Source: Stenotrophomonas africana
GTDB taxonomy: Bacteria > Pseudomonadota > Gammaproteobacteria > Xanthomonadales > Xanthomonadaceae
Length of the DNA: 64,000 nucleotides
Reading direction: 5' to 3'
Assembly (NCBI RefSeq): GCF_013004645.1
Contig: NZ_JABEME010000003.1
Span: 310,001 to 374,000, forward strand
The number at the start of each line of letters is the position of its first letter. Position 1 is the first letter of the stretch. Below, one piece after another: positions 30,101 to 34,998 of the stretch. Below the pieces are notes generated by a model. The model did not search any database. It worked only from the letters and a program-made list of their open reading frames with translations, and was not told where the DNA came from. Position numbers and translations under genes: made by a program.

Positions 30101-30572
30101 GCACCCGCCCGTCGGCCGCCTGCGACTGGATCGCTTCGCGCGCATTGATCCATCCACGCGTCAATGGATTCTCGTCAACCTTCAGGCCATCCTTGCCCAG
30201 GCCATCGGCCACTACGAAACCCGCCTCGCGGCGCGCCTGCCGTGCCTGCTCCTGCAGGCGCTGCTGCAGGGCGATGGCCTGCGCGGCCGTACCGAGGTTG
30301 TCGATCGACTGCTGCAGCTTCTGCCGTGCCGCATCCTGCTGCTGCGCGGGCAGCTGGAACTGGATCGGCACGCCATTGGGCATGCGCCCGCTCTGTGCCG
30401 CCGCGCCCTGTGCCGCACCGCGCTCGGCGAACCAGCCGGGGCTGAACGCCTGTTGGGCCTGAGTGGCCGGCGCCACCACGCTGCCCAGGGCCACTGCGAC
30501 GGCCCAGGCCATCGGGTGGCTGCGCCACACGGCAGCAGGGAAGCGGGCGGTGGGCGAATGCGGGTGCGACAT
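18177..30572 (-). CDS. Giant filamentous-haemagglutinin-family exoprotein (TpsA, DUF3739-type)
   Basis: This is a secreted or surface adhesin-like beta-helix protein of 4131 residues. The signal peptide covers about 1-40 (MAWAVAVALGSVVAPATQAQQ region). The TPS secretion domain lies at about 120-260 (LNWETFNIGGNTTLNFLQ, GTVFVANRNGVVFGNNSQVN). Thousands of residues of short glycine-rich beta-helix repeats follow (GRIDLDGTLRL, GAIDASGKGRVGKGGSV). From about 2770 it resembles the C-terminal region of DUF3739 haemagglutinins, with repeated PAGTVL motifs at about 2780-2860. It ends with a PSVISVQILGFG motif. Two 47-residue cysteine-bearing modules sit at about 2979-3065. I chose ATG 30572 because GAGG lies 6 nt upstream and the signal peptide starts there. 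The FhaC-like protein at 13.5-15.1 kb is the likely exporter. No frameshift was noticed. Confidence 0.93.
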   Translation of the reverse strand: MSHPHSPTARFPAAVWRSHPMAWAVAVALGSVVAPATQAQQAFSPGWFAERGAAQGAAAQSGRMPNGVPIQFQLPAQQQDAARQKLQQSIDNLGTAAQAIALQQRLQEQARQARREAGFVVADGLGKDGLKVDENPLTRGWINAREAIQSQAADGRVLVNIEQTADQAILNWETFNIGGNTTLNFLQNADWAVLNRVNDPAARPSQILGQLKANGTVFVANRNGVVFGNNSQVNVRNLVAAAARISDAQFREQGLYSADANTSALTDAVGKVMVERGARITTHEPTTATRGGGYVLLAGHSVENAGQIETRKGQTQLAAGDSFVIRRGVGTAQNTASTTRGNEIAPRFIADSTAGGVRNSGLIQAREGDITLAGRTVEQAGVAVASTTLNQRGTVHLLNSASDAAGRVTLASGSTTAVLLEDDGKSTALDSQRDALIRESTEQDKLRGSSNSGTFDNLSRLQDRREQSRIEVVSGGDVNFQAGSLAVATGGQVIADAGRRSYLDDGARVDVSGAVGVQVAMESNNVKVKVQGNELRDSPDNRDSGKLISSEVWIDRRQLTEVAAGTGGYEGTRWYAGGGLLEVGGYLDNQGHSISEWAAQAGTVQLAGKEVVSHAGSRINLAGGSLDVQSGVVQQSWLRGRDGQLYRLDDAPAEMLYDGLYQGYEVKQERWGVTESFRNPLVAPIQRFDNGYTVGRDAGRLLISAPTAVLQGQVDTVAFQGLQQTRRPDQGQDGYAQAQTAAARNAQLWLGRFDNNGRSAVFDSQIRIGALQADSRSWTLQAPIGETQRNTVWLDSEVLSAQRWGRVDLASAGRIDLDGTLRLQEGGRLGLTASRVSFGGTVQIAGGQVEAGNLLPALGGPTALLRSGRGAVDVAAGARIDLGGSWSNALAAPDGDTAQAWIDGGQMRFNSSHDIRVGEGAAILVDAGGAIDASGKGRVGKGGSVGLLAASTEVATDGSGRIRIGDGARFSALGNGSGNFTLATGGAVSIGAPGTDASAASLRLQSALFRSGFAGYDIAGHNGLMVEEGTQLQVERPALRLAEGAQQALAREQGVQAWTPSLYEADPASGRVSQRGGASLALRAGHLLSTADLRVGKGARIEVDAGQSIELFSAGNLDVAGSLKAAGGRIRLDEAFDPTGVRGDARRERQWTIADGALLDVSGDSISLPDARRTLRGQVRKGGTIEIGGALDWEDQDNVRHLPPDTFVVVERGARLDASGASALLDIDGSGRTRVDSDGGSIVLRAGNALYLHGELDAAAGGDGARGGTLGVAFGGGTYGRTADGKEVLAPRVISLNQHAAQTADLPARLEYGHAALSVGQIEAGGFDHLALFGDIRAQGDINLRMDQSLRIQGLNERYLGLVPGNSEGGRLQLDAPYVRLAQGRWWQPAGEGTLRPLEAAFDSGRQHRLDVSADLIDLRDVTWLAGFDQVALRSRGDIRMLAPVASSSLVSTLASPGSIDISAARMYPAARAKGRIVAGVPDIGPSGLSWQNPDAVLRIHGIAGGAQPAPDSAFGSLELVAATVVQGGNVQAPWGHVQLGGREFNADAASRVDLLAGSVTSVSGAGLQLPFGGTVDGVGWRRNGADFDVLGPGSTNIPIGIDIVANAFNGVAGSVLDVSGGGELSGAAFVAGRGGSVDILRHALADANPRYRFSGSDNAVYAIMPGRSGTQAPQAVADGSADPRIGQQIVIPAGVPGLPAGTYTLLPASYALQKGAFRVEVGAESAVGSRQAVATGTGSWRVSGHQAQSLGGGVSSLLTDLVLTPADVVRRHASYNETSYSTFVQGVAERRGEALRWRPTDAGNLNLLLGDGAGRSSVPAAIFQGVSRFNAGSNDGRGGTLSVNLLASNEATLEIATQGGSAGSGSGATLFDSALNAFRPETMLIGGVLRRDATTYSLEGSAQHIVVRNGVNLTAQEVLLSAAFGGKGILVEQGASIDTLAGADPSRVAQPTAPYLVSGGLLAVSNQRLTALSAQGGSAGGPVAIDIGGCVVDCNGQTRLLSAGSINVVTDGALSIGDAVSYGTRQLGLGMSALNLGSAEAIAAAAAAGGLPAGMTMNQEVLQRLLRGNTATGAPALEALSLTARDAINVFGSVDLDTRDSATGRSSLRSLVLGAPAIHGYGTATDRARIFADTLIWDGTLAGTTLPGGEQTQPAGEAMVGRLGQGQLEINTRVLELGRAPFTRPSSSVAADRQVLGFAGVTLAASDRMLFSGKGSLDVFQRQGDYVAGSGWQFSGGALDIVTPLLTGNAGAQLAIRNGGTVQLRGAAATAGSDALGAELSITAERVVIDSRVALASGRFEANARQDVALGSNAVLDMAGRKVSLFDVDKYSWGGDVALSSREGDIVADAASRIDLSARNNRGGRLTVSAQGPQGGRVDLSGTLLGGASGRYDAGGTVVPYDGGEVVVRARQLQDFSGLNTRLTAGGITGGRTFQLSEGDLVIGDEVKARNVDISVDGGSLLVNGRIDASGEQVGSIRLSARDLLRIDGTLDAHGSALRVDSYGKIIDSPNRAMIELTSASGSLQLGATSSMDLRAGTSVATGSSPGQNDGRARGSVKLNVPRVGSNDAAIDVASGLRIAGAGDLQVNAFRSYDSASLASAPDVHGHRPQVINQHWLDTVVDPDNSQWMNAALTNAGLQQRTAALGSFRLRPGVQIVARTSSDNPRGDLVVAGDIDLSGYRYGPQSNRTDPARRGFGESAALMLRAEGDINVYGSINDGFAPPPANPDEDGWVLLEGRSAGTPNTAFGGDLIVPGEGVQLQRGTEFRTGATLNYALPFEAVTLPAGTVLPAEMVLSGPLLLPAGTVLGAVVTTDSGQVMAAGTVLAQALALQSGARLGAGFRLRTPAPVAAQVWPAGVALPIAMKLSGALDLHAGAIIPSMTKVELAGDAPVKLRPADASGRQGRNWALAAMLPEGTTSWDLTAVAGADTTAADPRTRRWGSDGSIVLADSHYSTIGTVTTTTEWKGDRVITVDGSLNLWGDESWVGKPVADLARELGLTENEVCDSGPNCGPAPRLVDKEGSLAWWGDESWVGRPATELGAEMGMSEEEICAAMGYCYGGGTLTEVTTYGKRLGSPAWSVLRTGKGDLALLAAQDVRMKSGFGVYTAGAPTLLGDGSDPQFNPVRTAAPWHTSLLGRNQVSGNYDAALASYHAWYPDHGGDLRVEAGRDIIGDAWTARSESGTAQRDQAGHSSAAVGGWLWRQGSGTTEGVQVTPTSWWINFGTYSTVGAEADAAPRMVGFTGFGTLGGGNLSLEAGRHAGVLDAMGNALGLLTAPHSSAIVAAVGSTGRVSNGELHLTGGGDLTLRSGGALNPGLRASAQQPEGFLQDLDLNGAVTNLRGSTLLQAARIGGLSTIQSSYGTLGLKNPFVADAPVAMAGPVLILGDSTARLLARGDIVLGGAADAGRVPTANYNDMVLGDDQHAAGTTWFSLWTRGTALDLFSAGGNLAPSLAGSLHATGSNMFAEGIALREQSVPASINYWLYPSRFSAVAASGDIISASLRGLGPGATTGDVILLAPSASGQLDVLAGGSIHAAINATGIARSGSDARLPGPFDPAFMAQRGVSLTRVGHNLSDDGVQGADPSAILPLFAFGPSTPTTGALTSRPTSPSRFYAVAGDIIGLGSGGRRQLRRNIGEESRTLFDWYEAGSAVQLRAGRDVINANVTALNTSGTDISGIEAGRDIIRSNLTVAGPGNVEVSAGRQLRQEEAGSIVSLGGVVQGDARPGASIAVTAGNQSIDFDALRARYLDPANLADPAQSLASQPGKGVKIYDEELKQWLQQRFGLAADGAEALAAFDRLPKEQQRIFLRQVYYAELREGGREYNDRNGPRVGSYLRGREAIATLMPDKDAAGAMIQRTGDILMYGGSGVRTEAGGNIELMAPGGQIVIGVQGVVPPPSAGLVTQGQGDIRLFSQDSVLLGLSRVMTTFGGDILAWSEQGDINAGRGSQTTLLYTPPRRVYDGWGNVILSPQAPASGAGIATLNPIAEVPPGDVDLIAPLGTIDAGEAGIRVSGNINLAALQVLNAANIQVQGESKGLPVLATVNVNALASASAAANSASQAAQDVMRKSQDDARRNQPSVISVQILGFGSGTSSINPPARGNTANSGYDANSAFQFPQASRDEGTQRR

Positions 30573-30716
30573 CGGGGACCTCGTCAACCTGATGGGCCGC
30601 GCTGGCGGCGGCGTGTACGGATGGGCCTGCGCGAGGCACGCCCTGCACCTCATAGACGGTGGCGGCGGCGTGAAGACGACAGGCGCATCACTGTCATGCA
30701 GCGGACATACGCAGAA

Positions 30717-30740
30717 GGCGCCGGCATTGCTGCCGGCGCC
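30717..30740 (-). terminator. Hairpin after the PstS-like gene
   Basis: GGCGCCGGCA, TTGC, TGCCGGCGCC make a perfect 10-bp stem, 37 bp past the PstS-like stop codon and 145 bp before the exoprotein start. The T-tract is weak. It probably separates the two minus-strand transcripts, so the exoprotein gene would have its own promoter between this hairpin and 30572. Confidence 0.75.
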
Positions 30741-30776
30741 CTTGTGCGTCTCCTGCAACTACAGAAGCAATTGCAG

Positions 30777-31970
30777 TTACAGCGGACGGCCGATGCCCGA
30801 GCAGGTGCTCGGATTGTTCACCGCACCAGCGTTGGTGGCGGTGGCGAAGCGAGCACGGACCGCATCGCGCCAGGCCTTGGTCAGCGGGATGAACTTGTGC
30901 GCGCGGATGGCGGCGTCGTTCGGGCCCTGCTCGACACCGTTGACCACGGTGCTGCCGTAATGGCGGGTCAGGAAGCCGCGCACGTTGGCGCCCACGGTGG
31001 CGTTCTTGTAGCACTGGCCGAACACGAAGTTGGTGTAGCCAGCGATCGGATAGCCCGCGCTCGGGTTGCCGAACACCGGCACCCAGTTCGCCGGGTTCTC
31101 GGCAGCGGCACCGGTCGGCGGCGCAGCGGTTTCCAGCGTGGCCTGCACGCTCACTTCATCCGGCGAGAAGCCCTTGACCTTGGCGACCTTGGTGGCATCG
31201 GTCAGGCTCGGGATGACGTCCGGGCCGACGTAGCCGACGCGGCCGTCAACGGCATAGACAGCGTTGTACAGCGCGGTGCCGCCGGTGGCCGGGGCAGCGA
31301 CGAAGTTCGACGGCACACTGGTGAACAGGTTGGCGAAGGTCGACTGCACCGAGAACGCCGGCACCCCGTTGGCCAGCTTCAGGTTGGTGCCCGACACGTC
31401 AGCCGGCTGGCAGGCGCTGGTCAGGAAGCGGGTCAGCAGTTCGCTGGTGCCGCTGCTCTCGCCACGGTAGACAACCTGGATGGCACCGGTACGGCCCAGG
31501 CCTGCCAGCTGGCTCCAGTCGTTGATCTTGCCGGAGAAGATGCCGCAGATCTGGGTCACCGACAGGTCAACGGCCGAACCGGCCTTGTTGAACGGAATCG
31601 TGACCGAGGTGGCCACCGACGGGATCTGCACCAGCGCGCCGTAGCGGTTTGCATCGCCGGACACGTTGTAGGTGCTGTTGTAGGTGTTCAGCTCGGTGCT
31701 GCTCAGCACCGAATCGCTACCGGCGAAGTGCACGGTACCGGTGGTGGAGAACAACGCCGAGTTGTTTTCCAGGAAGGCCTTCTTGCCGGTACCCGAGCCG
31801 GTCACGGCGTAGCTGAAGTTGGCCGGCAGGATGCTGTCGGCCGAACCCTTGTAGAGGTCGGCCGGCAGCGAGGCGCCGCCACCGGTGACGGCAGTCTGCG
31901 CCGAAGCGGCACCGGCGGTGGCCAGCAGCGCGGTGGCAACCAGCGCGGCCAGGGTCTTGTACTTGTTCAT
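30777..31970 (-). CDS. Secreted PstS/DING-like phosphate-binding protein
   Basis: This 397-residue protein has the fold of PstS-type phosphate-binding proteins and DING proteins. The signal peptide covers about 1-24 (LAALVATALLATAGAASAQ). Phosphate-site-like motifs are GGGASLPADLYKGSA and YRGESSGTSELLTRFL. Four cysteines (ICGIF, SACQPA, GQCYKN, STCSG) could form two disulfides. AGGAGAAG precedes ATG 31970. No pstCAB genes adjoin, so it is unlikely to serve a phosphate ABC importer. Related PstS-like proteins in Pseudomonas are exported by the Hxc type II system. Being set among gsp genes makes it a candidate type II substrate, which is inference. Confidence 0.88.
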   Translation of the reverse strand: MNKYKTLAALVATALLATAGAASAQTAVTGGGASLPADLYKGSADSILPANFSYAVTGSGTGKKAFLENNSALFSTTGTVHFAGSDSVLSSTELNTYNSTYNVSGDANRYGALVQIPSVATSVTIPFNKAGSAVDLSVTQICGIFSGKINDWSQLAGLGRTGAIQVVYRGESSGTSELLTRFLTSACQPADVSGTNLKLANGVPAFSVQSTFANLFTSVPSNFVAAPATGGTALYNAVYAVDGRVGYVGPDVIPSLTDATKVAKVKGFSPDEVSVQATLETAAPPTGAAAENPANWVPVFGNPSAGYPIAGYTNFVFGQCYKNATVGANVRGFLTRHYGSTVVNGVEQGPNDAAIRAHKFIPLTKAWRDAVRARFATATNAGAVNNPSTCSGIGRPL

Positions 31971-32191
31971 GATCTTCTCCTGAAGGGTTTACTGCGAAGG
32001 GAAACACCAAGGGAGGAACGGTCACTACACGCCTGCTGCCGCCGAGGGCCTCCCAGCCCACTCTGCGGCGACGTGTCCATGCTGGTCCGCGCCGATGACA
32101 GGCCGCTTAAGAAACCTGTGGAAGATCGAAAAAAGGTGTGGAGGATTGTGTGGAGAATCGGCCCATGCCCCATTACAACGACGCCGCTCGA
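31971..32191 (-). promoter_or_regulatory. Upstream region of the PstS-like gene
   Basis: This stretch holds no gene and probably contains the PstS-like promoter. TGTGGA occurs three times on the plus strand, at 32117, 32137 and 32149, next to an A-rich run, so TCCACA recurs on the coding strand. A single CTGTCAT half-site lies near 32095-32101, but no second half follows at Pho-box spacing. The exact promoter is not identified. Confidence 0.35.
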
Positions 32192-32278
32192 TCGACTGGT
32201 GAAATCGACTGGGTGGAATCGACCGGATGGAATCGACTGGATGGAACCGACTGGGTAGAGTCGACTGTTAGTCGACTG
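32192..32278. repeat. Short 14-bp tandem repeat of TCGACTG units
   Basis: TCGACTG or a one-base variant starts at 32192, 32205, 32219, 32233, 32247, 32261 and 32272, giving steps of 13, 14, 14, 14, 14 and 11. The last two copies fall in a GTAG-headed element (GTAGAGTCGACT, then AGTCGACT). An inverted relative lies at 32317-32333. The array sits between gspF and the PstS-like promoter. It may have grown from a REP element and could hold regulator sites or act as a transcription stop. Confidence 0.75.
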
Positions 32279-32357
32279 CTTATCACACGCAGTAGCCGCA
32301 CGCGCTCCGCGCGCTAGTCGACTGACAGTCGATTCCGCCCGTGATGTGCGTTGCGCA

Positions 32358-33557
32358 TCACTGCACCAACTGGTTCATTTCCATGATCGGCATCAGCACG
32401 GCCAGCACGATCGTCAGCACCACGCCGCCCATCACCAGGATCATGGTCGGTTCCAGCAGCGCGGTGAGTGCCATTGCGCGACGCTCGATCTCGCGCGAGA
32501 TGGTCTGTGCGGCGCGATCCAGCAGCGGTGCCAGCGAACCGGTCTTCTCGCCGCTGGCCACCAGATGCACCAGGATCGGCGGATACACCTTCTGCACCTT
32601 CAGCGCAGAGCCAAGCGCGGCACCTTCGCGCACGCGCGCAGATACGTCATCGGCACAGCGCGCCAGCAACGCATTGCCCAGGGTCTGCCGCGCAGCTTCA
32701 AGCGCACGCAGCAGCGGTACGCCGGCATCCAGCAGGATCGCCAGTGTCGAGGCGAAGCGAGCACTGTTCACACCCAGCACGAAACGACCGATCATCGGCA
32801 CCCGCAGCAGCATCGCGTCCCAGCGCAGGCGCAGCTCGGGCCTGCGCAGAACCAACCGCCAAGCCACCACCAAAGCAGTGACGCCCAGCCCCACCCACAC
32901 GCCCCAGCTGCGCACGAACGCGCTGGCGGCCAGCATCACCTTGGTCAACATCGGTAGCGTCTGCCGCGCCTGCACGAACGCGGTCACCACCTGCGGCACC
33001 ACGTAGCTGAGCAGAAAGATCACGATCGCCACTGACACCAGGCTGATCGCCGCCGGATAGATGAAGGCGGTCAGCACCTTGGCCTGCAGCGCATTGCGCT
33101 CTTCGATGTAGTCCGCCAGGCGTTCCATCACCCGTGCGAGGTCACCGGAGTCTTCACCTGCACCCACCAGTGCCCGATAGATCGGTGGAAAGTCGCGCGG
33201 GCGCGCGGCCAGCGCCACGGTCAGGCGCTGGCCAGCGCGCACGTCGGCGCGTACCGCGGTGAGTGCCTGGGCCACGTGCGGACGTTCTGCCTGTTCAATC
33301 ACCGCACTCAATGCACTTTCCAACGGCAGGCTGGCGGCCAGCAGACTGGCCAGCTGCCGAGTAGCCCAGGCCAGCTCGCTGGCAGACAGCCGGCGGGCGC
33401 CCCAGCCATTGCCCGCAGTGCGCGCCGCACTGACCTGCACCGGTGTCAGCCCACGACCGCGCAGCAACTGGCGCGCACCGCGCGGGCTGTCGGCATCCAA
33501 TTGGCCCTTCTCGATGCGGCCCTGCGCATTGGCAGCCTGGTAGTCGAACAGTGCCAT
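32358..33557 (-). CDS. gspF: Type II secretion inner-membrane platform protein GspF
   Basis: This 399-residue GspF/PilC-family platform protein has two T2SSF repeats. The first is at about 70-190 (LASLLAASLPLESALSAVIEQ, YRALVGAGEDSGDLARVMERLADY). The second is at about 270-395 (FASTLAILLDAGVPLLRALE, VASGEKTGSLAPLLDRAAQ). Membrane helices lie near 170, 215 and 375. It lies 7 bp after gspE and is the last gene of the minus-strand gsp run. Confidence 0.96.
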   Translation of the reverse strand: MALFDYQAANAQGRIEKGQLDADSPRGARQLLRGRGLTPVQVSAARTAGNGWGARRLSASELAWATRQLASLLAASLPLESALSAVIEQAERPHVAQALTAVRADVRAGQRLTVALAARPRDFPPIYRALVGAGEDSGDLARVMERLADYIEERNALQAKVLTAFIYPAAISLVSVAIVIFLLSYVVPQVVTAFVQARQTLPMLTKVMLAASAFVRSWGVWVGLGVTALVVAWRLVLRRPELRLRWDAMLLRVPMIGRFVLGVNSARFASTLAILLDAGVPLLRALEAARQTLGNALLARCADDVSARVREGAALGSALKVQKVYPPILVHLVASGEKTGSLAPLLDRAAQTISREIERRAMALTALLEPTMILVMGGVVLTIVLAVLMPIMEMNQLVQ

Positions 33558-33564
33558 GCAGGCC

Positions 33565-34998
33565 TCAATCGTCGCCGGTGACGCGCAGGATCTCTTCCAG
33601 CGTGGTCACCCCGCTGTCGACCCAGCGCTGGCCATCCTGCCGCAACGTCCGCATGCCGGCGCGCCGTGCTGCCTCGCGCAGCGCGGGCTCACCCCGCCCT
33701 TCATGGATCAACGCGCGCACGCGGTCGTCGACCACGAACAGCTCATGGATGCCGGTGCGTCCGCGATAGCCGCTGTGGGCGCAGGCCGCGCAGCCCACCG
33801 CACGCCATACGGTGCGGCCCTCGCCATCCACCTCGGCGCGCCGGCAGTGCGTGCATAGCCGCCGCACCAGACGCTGCGCCAGCACGCCGCGCAACGAGGA
33901 CGCCAGCAGAAAAGGCTCCACACCCATATCGGCCAAGCGGGTCACCGCCGAGATCGCATCGTTGGTGTGCAGCGAGGCCAGCACGCCATGCCCGGTCAGC
34001 GACGACTGCACGGCGATCTGCGCGGTTTCCAGGTCGCGGATCTCACCGATCATGATGGTGTCCGGGTCCTGGCGCAGGATCGCGCGCAATGCCGTGCCGA
34101 AGCTCATGCCGATGCGCGCGTTGACCTGGATCTGGCCGATGCCGGCGAAGTCGTACTCCACCGGGTCTTCCACGGTGAGGATGTTGCTGGTGGTGCTGTC
34201 GAGCTGGCCCAGCGCGGCGTACAGCGAGGTGGTTTTGCCGCTGCCGGTCGGGCCGGTGACCAGCACGATGCCATGCGGCTGCCGGATCAATCCGGTGAAC
34301 GTGGCCAGGGTGTCATCGGCCATGCCGAGGCGCTGCAGCTGCAGCCGGCCGGCGTCCTTTTCCAACAATCGCAGCACGGCGCGTTCGCCATGCCCGGTCG
34401 GCACCGTGGAGACACGGATATCCAGCGGACGCCCGCCCACGCGGATCGCGATGCGCCCGTCCTGTGGCAGGCGCTTTTCGGCAATATCCAGGTGCGCCAT
34501 GATCTTGATGCGTGACACCAGCGCCGCGTGCAGTGCGCGCCGTGGCTGCACCATGTCGCGCAGGGTGCCGTCCACGCGGTAGCGCACCACCGAATGGGTC
34601 TCGAACGGTTCGATGTGCAGATCGCTGGCGCCATCGCGTGCAGCCTGTGCCAGCAACGCATTGATCATGCGGATCACCGGCGCATCGTCCTGCGCATCCA
34701 GCAGATCGGTGACTTCCGGCATGTCCTGCATCAACCGGTCCAGATCGACTTCGCTTTCAGCGGCACCGACCACGGCAGCGGCATCACCGCCATCACGGTA
34801 CTGCTCACCCAACCGCTGCTGCCAGGTCGCCGCATCCAGCGCCTGGAACGGCAGCGGACCATGCCGGCGGCGCAGTTCGGCCACGGCCCACGCCGCGGTG
34901 TCGGCGGTGCCCAGCAACACGGGCTCGCCGCCCGCCTCGGACAGCATCACACCATGGCTGCGCACCCAGGCGTACGGCAGCGGCGCGGCGGCGCTCAC
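33565..34998 (-). CDS. gspE: Type II secretion ATPase GspE
   Basis: This cytoplasmic hexameric ATPase drives pseudopilus assembly. It has 477 residues, including an N1E-like start. The Walker A motif is GPTGSGKTTSLYAAL, followed by the Asp box (LTVEDPVEYDFAGIGQIQVN), Walker B (IMIGEIRDLETAQIA) and His box (TGHGVLASLHTNDA). A C-terminal zinc-type CTHC...CAAC segment sits before GYRGRTGIHEL. The start overlaps the gspD stop by 4 bp. Confidence 0.97.
   Translation of the reverse strand: MSAAAPLPYAWVRSHGVMLSEAGGEPVLLGTADTAAWAVAELRRRHGPLPFQALDAATWQQRLGEQYRDGGDAAAVVGAAESEVDLDRLMQDMPEVTDLLDAQDDAPVIRMINALLAQAARDGASDLHIEPFETHSVVRYRVDGTLRDMVQPRRALHAALVSRIKIMAHLDIAEKRLPQDGRIAIRVGGRPLDIRVSTVPTGHGERAVLRLLEKDAGRLQLQRLGMADDTLATFTGLIRQPHGIVLVTGPTGSGKTTSLYAALGQLDSTTSNILTVEDPVEYDFAGIGQIQVNARIGMSFGTALRAILRQDPDTIMIGEIRDLETAQIAVQSSLTGHGVLASLHTNDAISAVTRLADMGVEPFLLASSLRGVLAQRLVRRLCTHCRRAEVDGEGRTVWRAVGCAACAHSGYRGRTGIHELFVVDDRVRALIHEGRGEPALREAARRAGMRTLRQDGQRWVDSGVTTLEEILRVTGDD

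Noticed and set aside
31971-32191. Pho box upstream of the PstS-like gene
   Set aside because: Only one CTGTCAT half-site is present; no second direct copy follows at the required spacing.
28731-32258. A plus-strand open frame of about 1175 codons opposite the exoprotein and PstS-like genes
   Set aside because: It is a by-product of GC-rich codon use on the other strand. The translation is low in recognisable motifs, and the minus strand holds well-supported genes throughout.
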